From the NCBI GenBank assembly GCA_963846005.1, contig CAWJUH010000005.1:248001-312000 (forward strand): a DNA stretch of 64,000 bases. Reading direction: 5' to 3'. Below the pieces are notes generated by a model. It made no database searches, was not told the DNA's origin, and worked only from the letters and a program-made list of their open reading frames with translations. Both the position numbers and the translations under genes were made by a program. Origin of the DNA: CAVSUR01 sp963846005. GTDB taxonomy: Bacteria; Actinomycetota; Actinomycetes; Streptosporangiales; Streptosporangiaceae. This document shows, piece after piece, positions 55,126 to 63,325 of the stretch; position 1 is the stretch's first letter, and every line of letters begins with the position of its first letter.

Positions 55126-56306
55126 GCGCTGGCGGCAGCCGAGCCCGGGCGGAGCGGATCGAAGGGGGCCAGGTCGAGGGCGGCCGGCTCGCCCAGGGCC
55201 AGGCTGGCCGCGATCTGCCCGGCGTAGGGGCCCGTGGTCAGCCCGGTGGCGCCGAGGCCGGTGGCGACGACCAGCCGGCCCCCGGTCCCCGGTACCGGGC
55301 CGAGCAGCGGCCGGGGATCCGGCCCGGCCGGGCGGAAGCCGACCCTGGTCTCCAGCCAGGTGGCGCCCGCCAGGCCGGGCGCCACCGCCAGCGCCTGCGC
55401 CAGCACCTCGGCTAGGCCCGCCGCTGTGACCCGGTAGTCGAAGCCGGCGCCGGTTTCGCGGGTCGCGCCTGCCACCACCCGGGAGTCGTCGAACGCGAGC
55501 AGGTAGTGACCGGACCGGCCGGGCAGCACGACGGGCCAGTCCGAGGACGGTGCCGGCGCGACGGACAGGTGCACGATCTGGCCGCGCTGCGGGGTCACCG
55601 CGACGCGGATCCCGACCGGGGCCAGCAGCTGGCCGGTCCATGCGCCCGCCGCCGCGACCACGGCGTCCGCCGCCACCAGCTCGCCGTCTACCAGGACCCC
55701 CTGGATCGGCCGCGGATCCGGCCGGCCCGCCCGCCCGTCCCGCCGCTCGCTACCCTCCTGGCCGTCGCGGAAGGCCAGCTCGGCCCGGCCGGCGCGCACG
55801 GTCGCGCCGGCCCGGGCCGCGGCCCGGCGCAGCGCCGCGGCCAGCCGCCGCCCGTCCAGCCGGGCCGCACCGCTGATGTGCAGGCCGGCCGCATCCGGGC
55901 GCAGCGGCGGGAACGCCGCCCGGGCGGCGCCGGCGGCCAGCACGGTGATCTCGCCGGCCTGCGGGAACTGCGCGGCCCGCGCCCGGATCTGCCGGGCCAG
56001 CTCGACTGGGTCCTCGCCCGGCCCGGCCAGCCGCAGCGCGCCGGCCTGCCGGTAGCCGACGTCAGCCTCGCCGCCGGCGGCCAGCTCGGCGAGCAGCTGC
56101 GGATACCGGGCCGCCGCGGCGCAGCCGAACTCGTACCAGGCCGGATCGGGCTCCGCGGTCGTCCACGGGCAGATGATGCCCGCGCCCGCGTCGGTGGCCC
56201 GCCCGTCCAGCCCGGCGTCGATCAGCACGGTCTCGGCGCCGCGCCGGGCCGCGGCGTAGGCGCAGCTAGCCCCGGCGATGCCCGCGCCGACGACCGCGAT
56301 CCTCAT
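55122..56306 (-). CDS. FAD-dependent amino-acid oxidase-like protein (DAO family)
   Basis: This 394-residue flavoprotein starts at ATG 56306 with R-I-A-V-V-G-A-G-I-A-G-A-S-C-A-Y-A-A-A and L-I-D-A-G, the DAO Rossmann start. T-P-Q-R-G-Q-I-V-H and the C-terminal R-V-G-F-R-P-A-G-P-D-P-R-P-L-L-G-P, V-A-T-G-L-G-A-T-G-L-T-T-G-P follow. DAO-family proteins oxidise the amine of D-amino acids, glycine or sarcosine. The stop codon lies inside the insertion-sequence end, so a few native C-terminal residues may have been replaced. Confidence 0.9.
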   Translation of the reverse strand: MRIAVVGAGIAGASCAYAAARRGAETVLIDAGLDGRATDAGAGIICPWTTAEPDPAWYEFGCAAAARYPQLLAELAAGGEADVGYRQAGALRLAGPGEDPVELARQIRARAAQFPQAGEITVLAAGAARAAFPPLRPDAAGLHISGAARLDGRRLAAALRRAAARAGATVRAGRAELAFRDGQEGSERRDGRAGRPDPRPIQGVLVDGELVAADAVVAAAGAWTGQLLAPVGIRVAVTPQRGQIVHLSVAPAPSSDWPVVLPGRSGHYLLAFDDSRVVAGATRETGAGFDYRVTAAGLAEVLAQALAVAPGLAGATWLETRVGFRPAGPDPRPLLGPVPGTGGRLVVATGLGATGLTTGPYAGQIAASLALGEPAALDLAPFDPLRPGSAAASA

Positions 56307-56415
56307 GCGGCTGGCCTCATGCGGCTGGCCTACCGGCACCGTCTGCAGCGCCACTGCGCCACCATCGGTCCCGGCCGGGCGTCACCTGGTCCTGCCTCCC
56401 TGCCGGCCGCCGCGC

Positions 56416-57201
56416 TCAGGACCAGGGCGTCTGCGGCCGTTCCTGCGCTGCGCCGTCGACGGTGATGTCGACCTTCTCGTTGAAGAAGCACAGCAGGTTC
56501 TCGATCTTGGGCGCCTCGGCGATCGGCGCCGGGTACCCCCACACCACGTCCTGCGCCAGCCCGTCCGGTGTCCGCACCGACCAGTACGCGGCCTGGCCCT
56601 TGTACGGGCACACCGAGCGGGTCTCGCTCGGCACCAGCAGGTGCTGGCTGACATCCAGCTTGGGCAGGTAGTAGCGCACCGGCAGCCCGGTCTCGAACAG
56701 CAGCCGGGGCCGGGTGCTGTCCGCGACCACCAGGCCGCCGACGCTGACCTGCACGTGCCGGGAGGAGTTCAGCACGTCCACCCGGTGGTAGGGGTCGCGC
56801 GGGTGCTTGAAGACCTCGTCGTCCTCCTCGAACCAGGCGTCGGCGCTGTTCCAGTAGAACGCCACGTAGCCGGCCAGCACGGCGGCCGCGTCGATCGGCT
56901 CCGGGTAGGCCCACACCGCGTTCTCCGCCCGGCGTTCCCCGGCCACGACCGAGTAATAGGACGCGTCGCCCTTGTATGGGCAGTGCGTGTGGTGGTCGGT
57001 GGGCTTCAGCAGGTCGAACCGGACGTCATCCCGCGGGAAGTAGTACACCGGCAGGTGCCCCGTCTCGAACAGGTACAGCACCCGGGTGCTGTCGGCGACC
57101 GGCTGGCCGCCGAAGAACACCCGGACCCGGCGCTGGCACGGCTCGGTCCAGACCCGGTGCTCCCTGGAGTTTCCCCTCTGCTGCTCAGCAAGCTGCGTCA
57201 T
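56416..57201 (-). CDS. tandem DUF427 domain protein
   Basis: This 261-residue protein has two DUF427 domains. Each contains V-R-V-F/V-Q-V-S-x-G-G, V-A-D-S-T-R, L-x-F-E-T-G, P-V-Y/R-Y-Y and C-P-Y-K-G-x-A-x-Y-x-S-V, then W-A/G-Y-P-x-P-I. The duplicated single-chain arrangement is common in actinobacteria; single-domain members are also known. The biochemical role is unknown. It lies immediately left of the inverted-repeat-bounded cassette. Confidence 0.9.
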   Translation of the reverse strand: MTQLAEQQRGNSREHRVWTEPCQRRVRVFFGGQPVADSTRVLYLFETGHLPVYYFPRDDVRFDLLKPTDHHTHCPYKGDASYYSVVAGERRAENAVWAYPEPIDAAAVLAGYVAFYWNSADAWFEEDDEVFKHPRDPYHRVDVLNSSRHVQVSVGGLVVADSTRPRLLFETGLPVRYYLPKLDVSQHLLVPSETRSVCPYKGQAAYWSVRTPDGLAQDVVWGYPAPIAEAPKIENLLCFFNEKVDITVDGAAQERPQTPWS

Positions 57202-57210
57202 GAAATCCAG

Positions 57211-57250
57211 CCTAATACGGCAGCAGCCATTCGTACGGCAGCAGCCATTC
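57211..57250 (+). repeat. left inverted repeat with internal tandem duplication
   Basis: The 18-base unit TACGGCAGCAGCCATTCG is present twice in a row, preceded by CCTAA. The same design, in reverse orientation and with GTCT replacing GCAG inside the unit, occurs at 58718-58758. It lies between the DUF427 start and the monooxygenase gene. Confidence 0.8.
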
Positions 57251-57433
57251 GCTAGCTGACCAGGGTATTTTCAGCGTCTCGGGCCGGTCGTGCGTGCTGG
57301 TGGTGCCTGCGGGGGCCTGGTGTCGGCTGGGCCGGTGCGGAGCATGATGCGGGCCCACCACCCGAGCGGGGAAGCAAGAGGCAAGAATGGTGGGGTGAGC
57401 GGCTATGCCGAGGCCAGATCGCTGGGGCGTCAC

Positions 57434-58561
57434 ATGGGCCATGTCGGACGTGTCCTGATCGTCGGCGGCGGCATCGGCGGGCTCACTTTGGCCGCAGCGT
57501 TCCACCGTGATCGTCTGGGCGTGGAGCTGGTCGAGCTGGAAAGGGAATGGAACACCGCGGGTGCCGGTTTGTCGGTGCAGCCCAACGGGCTGCGGGTCCT
57601 GAAGAGCCTGGGGCTGGACGCTGGGGTAGTGGGTGCTGGTTGTGTCATCGGCAGCTGGCTGTTCGCTGACGATCAAGGCGGTGTGCTCTGCCAGGTCGAC
57701 CTTGACAGCGTGTGGGCCGACGTCGGCCCGCTAGTTGGTATCGCACGCGCCCGGCTTCAGGATGTGCTGGTAGCGGGCGCACAGCCGGTCCGGTGTCGGC
57801 TCGGCACCTCGGTCATTTCGATCGGCGAGACCGCCGGTGGCGCGTCGGTGCGTTTCACCGATGGCTCGGCGGGCGACTACGACCTGGTGGTCGGGGCCGA
57901 TGGGATCCGCTCGGCCGTGCGCGCCTTGGTGTTCGGTCCGGTGGAGCCGGTCTTCGCCGGTCATATCTCGTGGCGCAGCGTTGCCCCGGTCCGGCTTCCC
58001 GGCCCGCCCAACGTCCAGTTCTGGCTGGGAGATCGGTGCTTTTTCGGGCTGTGCCCGGTGGGCGATGACTGCACGTACGGGTTCGGTCACGTCACCCAGG
58101 AGCGGCGCTATGACCCGGTCGAGGGGAGGCTCGGCCGCCTGCGCGAGCATTTCGCTGGCTTCGGGCCGGCCGTGCAGGATTACCTGGCCGCGCTTGACGA
58201 CGACGCTCAGATCCACTGCTCAGCCATCGAATGGGTCGACCAGGAGCGGTGGCACACCCGCCGGGTCGTGCTGATCGGAGATGCGGCTCATGCAAGCTCG
58301 CCGCTGATGGGCCAAGGCGGCAGCCTCGCCATGGAGGACGCCAGCGTGCTCGCCGAGGTCCTGCGGACCGAGCCGACCCTCAACCATGCACTCGCGGCCT
58401 ACACCCGCCGCCGCGCACCACGTGTCAGGTGGGTGCAGCAGCAAAGCCGCGCGGTAGCGGACAGCTTCAACGTCCCGCCGCGCACCCGCAACGACATGCT
58501 GCGCGGCCAGGGCGAGCGGATGTTCAAGGAAAGGTACGCACCGCTCGCCCTCTGTCCATAG
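57434..58561 (+). CDS. FAD-dependent monooxygenase (class A, PHBH-like)
   Basis: This 375-residue flavin monooxygenase starts at ATG 57434; GTG 57395 is an alternative. It has R-V-L-I-V-G-G-G-I-G-G-L-T-L-A (dinucleotide fold), E-L-E-R, D-L-V-V-G-A-D-G-I-R-S-A-V-R (the D-G motif) and V-L-I-G-D-A-A-H-A-S-S-P-L-M-G-Q-G-G-S-L-A-M-E-D-A (the G-D motif), all in place. Class A enzymes hydroxylate aromatic or other substrates using NAD(P)H and O2. Codon use is visibly less G/C-biased than in the neighbours (CGT, GAT, GGT, TTG), and the gene lies between inverted repeats, suggesting acquisition. Confidence 0.9.
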   Translation: MGHVGRVLIVGGGIGGLTLAAAFHRDRLGVELVELEREWNTAGAGLSVQPNGLRVLKSLGLDAGVVGAGCVIGSWLFADDQGGVLCQVDLDSVWADVGPLVGIARARLQDVLVAGAQPVRCRLGTSVISIGETAGGASVRFTDGSAGDYDLVVGADGIRSAVRALVFGPVEPVFAGHISWRSVAPVRLPGPPNVQFWLGDRCFFGLCPVGDDCTYGFGHVTQERRYDPVEGRLGRLREHFAGFGPAVQDYLAALDDDAQIHCSAIEWVDQERWHTRRVVLIGDAAHASSPLMGQGGSLAMEDASVLAEVLRTEPTLNHALAAYTRRRAPRVRWVQQQSRAVADSFNVPPRTRNDMLRGQGERMFKERYAPLALCP

Positions 58562-58717
58562 CGCAGCAGTGGCTGTCCGCTAGCTGACCTGGGTCCTGGG
58601 CTTCGCGGGTGACACGTGTGCGCTGGCGGTAGCAGCGGGCGAGGGCTTGGCGGCGGCGCTGAGTCCGCTGCGGAGTGTGGTCACCTGCCTCACCACGCTC
58701 CGCCGCTGGTCAAACCT
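58562..58717. other. non-coding tail of the monooxygenase cassette
   Basis: I see no gene here. CGCTAGCTGACCTGGGT at 58578-58594 repeats 57250-57266 in the same orientation with one mismatch. Confidence 0.5.
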
Positions 58718-58758
58718 CGAATGGAGACTGCCGTACGAATGGAGACTGCCGTACTAGG
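58718..58758 (-). repeat. right inverted repeat with internal tandem duplication
   Basis: On the minus strand this reads CCTAGTACGGCAGTCTCCAT then TCG and a second copy TACGGCAGTCTCCATTCG. It mirrors the left repeat at 57211-57250, differing at the three central bases of each unit. Confidence 0.8.
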
Positions 58759-58774
58759 CGCCCCGCGCGAGAGC

Positions 58775-59986
58775 CTACTGGTGGTACCCCTTGAGGAAGT
58801 CGGCCAGCCGGCCGATGGCGTCCTCCAGGATCGGCACCGAGGCCAGGAACACCAGCCGCACGTGGTCGGTGGTGGGCAGGTTGAACCCCGACCCGTGGGT
58901 CAGCAGCAGGTGCTGCTGGTCGAGCAGGTCGATGACCATCTGCTCGTCGTCGGTGATCTTGTATACCGACGGGTCGAGGCGCGGGAACACATACAGGGCC
59001 CCGGCCGGCTTCACGCAGTCCACGCCGGGGATCTCGTTCAGCGCCCGCCAGGCGAAGTCGCGCTGCTCGCGCAGCCGCCCGCCGGGCTCCAGCAGCTCGG
59101 CGATGTCCACCCGGCCGCCGAGCGCGGTCTGGATCGCGTGCTGGGCGGGCACGTTCGGGCACATCCGCATGTTGGCCAGCAACTCCAGCCCGTCCAGGTA
59201 CCCGGCCGCCTCGTGCCGCGGCCCGGAGATCGCCAGCCAGCCGGACCGGAACCCGGCCAGCCGGTAAGTCTTGGACAGCCCGCCGAGGGTGAGCACCAGC
59301 AGGTCGGGGGCGAGCGCGGCCGCGCTTTCGTGCACGGCGCCCTCGTACAGGATCTGGTCGTAGATCTCGTCGGTGAGCACCAGCAGCCCGTGCCGCCGGG
59401 CCAGGTCCAGCAGCCCGAGCAGGGTCTCGCGGGAGTAGACCGCGCCGGTCGGGTTGTTCGGGTTGATGATCACCAGGGCCCGGGTGGCGCCGGTGATCTT
59501 GGCGGCGATGTCGTCCAGGTCGGGCTGCCAGCCGGCCTGCTCGTCGCACCGGTAGTGCACCGCGCGGCCGCCGCACAGGCTCACCCCGCCGGTCCACAGC
59601 GGGTAGTCGGGCGCGGGCACCAGCACCTCGTCGCCGGTCTCCAGCAGCGCCTGCAGCGCCATCACGATCAGCTCGGACACCCCGTTGCCGAGGAAGACGT
59701 CGTCCGGGCCGACCCCCCGCACGCCGCGCCGCTCGTAGTACTGCGCGACCGCGAGCCGTCCCGAGTGGATGCCGCGCGCGTCGCTGTAGCCCTGCGCCTC
59801 GACGATGTTGTGCGCCACGTCGCGCAGCACCGCGTCGGGTGCGTCCAGCCCGAACGGGGCCGGGTTGCCGATATTGAGCTTGAGGATCCGGTGCCCTTCG
59901 GCCTCCAGGTGGCGAGCTCGCCGCAGCACCGGCCCGCGGATGTCGTAGCGGACATTGGCCAGCCTGCCCGCCTGCGGAATGGTCAC
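58775..59986 (-). CDS. PLP-dependent aminotransferase, alanine transaminase-like
   Basis: This 403-residue class I aminotransferase starts at GTG 59986 after GGGAGG. Patterns include I-L-K-L-N-I-G-N-P-A-P-F-G, V-P-A-P-D-Y-P-L-W-T, I-N-P-N-N-P-T-G-A-V-Y, L-T-D-E-I-Y-D-Q-I-L-Y-E, S-K-T-Y-R-L-A-G-F-R with the PLP Lys, and N-M-R-M-C-P-N-V-P-A-Q. These strongly resemble AlaA/AlaT-type alanine aminotransferases. It diverges from the acyl-CoA dehydrogenase operon, with 89 bases between starts. Confidence 0.9.
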   Translation of the reverse strand: MTIPQAGRLANVRYDIRGPVLRRARHLEAEGHRILKLNIGNPAPFGLDAPDAVLRDVAHNIVEAQGYSDARGIHSGRLAVAQYYERRGVRGVGPDDVFLGNGVSELIVMALQALLETGDEVLVPAPDYPLWTGGVSLCGGRAVHYRCDEQAGWQPDLDDIAAKITGATRALVIINPNNPTGAVYSRETLLGLLDLARRHGLLVLTDEIYDQILYEGAVHESAAALAPDLLVLTLGGLSKTYRLAGFRSGWLAISGPRHEAAGYLDGLELLANMRMCPNVPAQHAIQTALGGRVDIAELLEPGGRLREQRDFAWRALNEIPGVDCVKPAGALYVFPRLDPSVYKITDDEQMVIDLLDQQHLLLTHGSGFNLPTTDHVRLVFLASVPILEDAIGRLADFLKGYHQ

Positions 59987-60075
59987 CCGTGCCTCCCTTT
60001 GCCTCGCACGGCACCCTACCGTGATGTCAGCGGGCATGAGCCCGGGCCGCACCAGGGCGGCCGGAAGGGACGATC

Positions 60076-61233
60076 ATGATCGAGCTGGACGGCGCGGAGC
60101 GCGCGGTCGTCGAGCTGGTGCGCGAGTTCACCGACCGCGAGGTCAGGCCGGTGGCGCGCGAGCTCGAGCACGCCAACGCCTACCCGGAGCAGCTGATCGC
60201 GCAGATGAAGGAGCTGGGCGTCTTCGGCCTGGCCATCCCGGCCCCGTGGGGCGGCGCCGCGGTCAGCACCCCGTGCTACGCGCTGGTCACCGAGGAGCTG
60301 GCCCGCGGCTGGATGAGCCTGGCCGGGGCGATGGGCGGCCACACCGTGGTGGCCAGGCTGATCCTCGAGTTCGGCACCGATGATCAGCAACAAGCCTACT
60401 TGCCCCGGATGGCCACCGGCGAGATCCGCGCCACGATGGCGCTGACCGAGCCGGGCGGCGGATCGGACCTGCAGGCGATGCGCACCACCGCCCGGCGCGA
60501 GGGCGATGCGTACCTGGTGAACGGGTCCAAGATGTGGATCAGCAACGCCCGGCATTCGCAGCTCATCGCGCTGCTGTGCAAGACCGACGCGGCGGCCAGC
60601 CCGGCGCACGCCGGGATCAGCATCCTGCTCGCCGAGCCCGGGCCCGGCTGCACCGTGTCCCGCGACCTGCCCAAGCTCGGCTACAAGGGGGTGGAGAGCT
60701 GCGAGCTGGTGTTCACCGATTTCACGGCGCCGGCCAGCGCGCTGCTCGGCGGGCGGGAGGGCCGCGGGTTCGCGCAGATGATGCGCGGGCTGGAGACGGG
60801 CCGGATCCAGGTCGCGGCCCGTGCGGTCGGCGTCGGCCGCGCCGCGCTGGAGGACGCGCTGGGCTACGCCCAGCAGCGGGAGGCGTTCGGCAAGCCGATC
60901 TGGCAGCACCAGTCGATCGGCAACTACCTCGCCGACATGGCCACCAAGCTGGCCGCGGCCCGGCAGCTGGTGCTGCACGCGGCGCGGGTGCTGGACTCCG
61001 GCCAGCGCGCCGACCTGGAGGCGGGCATGGCCAAGCTGTTCGCCTCCGAGGCCGCGATGCAGATCGCGCTGGACGCGGTGCGCATCCACGGCGGCTACGG
61101 CTACTCGACCGAGTTCGACGTCGAGCGCTACTTCCGCGACGCGCCGCTGATGATCGTGGGCGAGGGCACCAACGAGATCCAGCGCGGCGTCATCGCCCGC
61201 CAGCTCATCCGCCGCAACACGGTGGCGCCATGA
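60076..61233 (+). CDS. acyl-CoA dehydrogenase
   Basis: This 385-residue FAD enzyme of short-chain acyl-CoA or related acid oxidation has A-M-A-L-T-E-P-G-G-G-S-D-L-Q-A (FAD/acyl-CoA signature 1), M-W-I-S-N-A, Q-Q-R-E-A-F-G-K-P-I-W-Q-H-Q and I-H-G-G-Y-G-Y-S-T-E-F. The catalytic Glu363 lies in G-E-G-T-N-E-I-Q. Transfer of electrons to ETF is expected. The ATG at 60076 is preceded by GGAAGGGACG. It is the first gene of a three-gene overlapping operon. Confidence 0.93.
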   Translation: MIELDGAERAVVELVREFTDREVRPVARELEHANAYPEQLIAQMKELGVFGLAIPAPWGGAAVSTPCYALVTEELARGWMSLAGAMGGHTVVARLILEFGTDDQQQAYLPRMATGEIRATMALTEPGGGSDLQAMRTTARREGDAYLVNGSKMWISNARHSQLIALLCKTDAAASPAHAGISILLAEPGPGCTVSRDLPKLGYKGVESCELVFTDFTAPASALLGGREGRGFAQMMRGLETGRIQVAARAVGVGRAALEDALGYAQQREAFGKPIWQHQSIGNYLADMATKLAAARQLVLHAARVLDSGQRADLEAGMAKLFASEAAMQIALDAVRIHGGYGYSTEFDVERYFRDAPLMIVGEGTNEIQRGVIARQLIRRNTVAP

Positions 61234-62393
61234 GCGGCTCGCTGCCGCTGGCCGGGCTGACCGTGGTCGCGGCCGAGCAGGCCGTCGCCGCGCCGTTCGC
61301 GACCCGCCAGCTGGCCGACCTCGGTGCCCGGGTGATCAAGGTGGAGCGGCCGGGCGGTGATTTCGCCCGCGGCTTCGACCGGGCGGTCCGCGGCCAGTCC
61401 AGCCACTTCGTCTGGCTCAACCGCGGCAAGGAGAGCATCGTGGCTGACCTGAAGACCGCGGACGGGCGGGCGGTGCTGGGCGCGCTGCTGGCCCGGGCCG
61501 ACGTGTTCGTGCAGAACCTGCGGCCGGGCGCGGCCGCCCGGCTCGGCCTGGACCCGGCCGGGCTGCGCGAGCGGCACCCGCGGCTGATCACCTGCTCGGT
61601 CTCCGGCTACGGCCCGGGCGGTCCCTACGCCGCCAAGAAGGCCTACGACCTGCTGGTGCAGTGCGAGGCCGGCCTGCTCGCGGTCACCGGCACCCCGGAG
61701 CAGCCGTCCAAGGCGGGGATCTCGGTGGCCGACATCGCCGCGGGCATGTACGCGTTCAGCGGGGTGCTCACCGCGCTGTACGAGCGGGAGCGGACCGGGA
61801 CGGGGACCAGCGTCGAGGTCTCGCTGCTGGACGCGCTCGGCGAGTGGATGACCCAGCCGTACTACTTCAGCGGCTACGGCGGCTGGCCGCCGCTGCGCAC
61901 CGGGGCCCGGCACGCCTCGATCTCCCCGTACGGGCCCTATGCCGCGGGGGACGGCGCGACGGTGTTCATCGGGCTGCAGAACGAGCGGGAGTGGGCCGTG
62001 TTCTGCGACCAGGTGCTGGGCCAGCCCGGCCTGGCCGCCGATCCGCGGTTCGCCAGCAATCCCGACCGGATGGCCCACGACGCTGAGCTCACTGCGATCA
62101 TCGAGGCCGCGCTGGCCGGGTACCCGGCCGACGAGGTCACCGGCCTGCTGGACCGGGCCGGGATCGGCAACGCCCGGCTGCGCGAGCCGGGCGACCTGGC
62201 CGGCCACCCGCAGCTGGCCGCCCGGGACCGGTGGCGCGAGGTGGCCACTCCGGGCGGGCCGGTGCGGGCCCTGCTGCCGGCGGTGACCGTGCCGGGCCGC
62301 GAGCCGCGGATGGGCGCGGTCCCGGCCCTGGGCGAGCACACCGGCGCGATCCGGTCCGAGCTCGGCCTGCCCGCCCCGGACGCGGCGCAGTGA
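61230..62393 (+). CDS. CaiB/BaiF family CoA transferase (class III)
   Basis: This 387-residue class III CoA transferase begins at ATG 61230, overlapping the previous stop (ATGA). Family features are L-A-D-L-G-A-R-V-I-K-V-E-R-P-G-G-D, L-N-R-G-K-E-S-I-V-A-D-L-K, K-K-A-Y-D-L-L-V-Q-C-E-A-G with the catalytic Asp, G-T-G-T-S-V-E-V-S-L-L-D-A-L and P-Y-G-P-Y. It probably activates a carboxylic acid with CoA for the flanking dehydrogenase and hydratase. Confidence 0.93.
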   Translation: MSGSLPLAGLTVVAAEQAVAAPFATRQLADLGARVIKVERPGGDFARGFDRAVRGQSSHFVWLNRGKESIVADLKTADGRAVLGALLARADVFVQNLRPGAAARLGLDPAGLRERHPRLITCSVSGYGPGGPYAAKKAYDLLVQCEAGLLAVTGTPEQPSKAGISVADIAAGMYAFSGVLTALYERERTGTGTSVEVSLLDALGEWMTQPYYFSGYGGWPPLRTGARHASISPYGPYAAGDGATVFIGLQNEREWAVFCDQVLGQPGLAADPRFASNPDRMAHDAELTAIIEAALAGYPADEVTGLLDRAGIGNARLREPGDLAGHPQLAARDRWREVATPGGPVRALLPAVTVPGREPRMGAVPALGEHTGAIRSELGLPAPDAAQ

Positions 62394-63325
62394 CCGGGCC
62401 GCCCGGCCCTGCGCCAGCCGGGATGGCCGGGGTGACGGAGCTGACCGAGTTGCTGGTCCCGGGGCCGGCGCAGGCGCTGGCCGGGCTGCTCGGCGTGCCG
62501 CTGCCCGATCCCGGCGGCCCGGCCGGGCTGCCGCTGCTGTGGCACTGGGCGTACCTGCTCGACCGCCCGGCGCAGTCTGACCTCGGCCCGGACGGGCACC
62601 GGGCGGCAGGCGGGGTGCCGCTGCCGCCGGGTCCCGGCCGCCGCCGGATGTTCGCCGGCGGCCGGGCCTGGCGGCAGGCGCCGCTGCGCACCGGGCGGCC
62701 GGCCACGCGGCGGACCTGGGTGTCCGGCTCGGCGCAGAAGCAGGGCCGGTCCGGCCGCCTGGAGTTCGTGACGGTCAGGACCGAGATCAGCCAGGACAGC
62801 GTGGTCGCGGTGGCCGAGGAGCAGGACATCGTCTACCGGGATGCGCTCCGCCCCGGCTACGGCACGCCGGAGCCGGGAACTCCCGCGCAGCCGGCCGGGC
62901 CCGCACCGGACCAGGCAGGCGCGGCGCACTTCGGGCTGGACCCCGGGCCGGTGCTGCTGTTCCGGTTCTCCGCGCTGACCTACAACGGGCACCGCATCCA
63001 CTACGACCGGGACTACGCCCGGGCCGCCGAGGGCTACCCGGGCCTGGTCGTGCACGGCCCGCTGCAGGCCCTGGCCATGGCCGAGCTGGGCCGGCAGGCG
63101 GCCCGGCAGGCAGCCCAGCCGCCGCGGTGCGGCTTCTCCTACCGGCTGGTGGCGCCGCTGTTCGAGGGCCAGGGGCTGCGGGCGTCCGGCTGGCGGCCCC
63201 GCGGCGCCGCCCCGGGCACGCTGCGCTGCGCCGTGCGCGACGCCGCCGGGCGGCTGACCGCCACCGGCGAGCTCGCCGGTGGCGGCGAGTTCACCGGGCC
63301 AGGAAGCCCGCCACCAGGCCGGTGA
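62390..63325 (+). CDS. MaoC/FAS1-type acyl-CoA hydratase
   Basis: This 311-residue HotDog-fold protein starts at GTG 62390, overlapping the previous stop. The N-terminal part has W-H-W-A-Y-L-L-D, R-R-M-F-A-G-G-R and V-T-V-R-T-E-I; the C-terminal part has F-R-F-S-A-L-T-Y-N-G-H-R-I-H-Y-D-R-D-Y-A, G-L-V-V-H-G-P-L-Q-A and the beta-strand C-G-F-S-Y-R. It resembles FAS1-like/mesaconyl-C4-CoA hydratases. The natural substrate is probably a branched or dicarboxylic enoyl-CoA. The tail overlaps the convergent hydrolase by 35 bases. Confidence 0.88.
   Translation: MTGPPGPAPAGMAGVTELTELLVPGPAQALAGLLGVPLPDPGGPAGLPLLWHWAYLLDRPAQSDLGPDGHRAAGGVPLPPGPGRRRMFAGGRAWRQAPLRTGRPATRRTWVSGSAQKQGRSGRLEFVTVRTEISQDSVVAVAEEQDIVYRDALRPGYGTPEPGTPAQPAGPAPDQAGAAHFGLDPGPVLLFRFSALTYNGHRIHYDRDYARAAEGYPGLVVHGPLQALAMAELGRQAARQAAQPPRCGFSYRLVAPLFEGQGLRASGWRPRGAAPGTLRCAVRDAAGRLTATGELAGGGEFTGPGSPPPGR

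Noticed and set aside
57211..57253. Tandem 18-base units considered as a CRISPR-like array
   Set aside because: There are only two units without spacers and no cas genes; inverted pairing with 58718 explains them better.
58616..60079. Plus-strand open frame opposite the aminotransferase
   Set aside because: Composition is typical of an antisense shadow; the minus-strand aminotransferase has all catalytic motifs.
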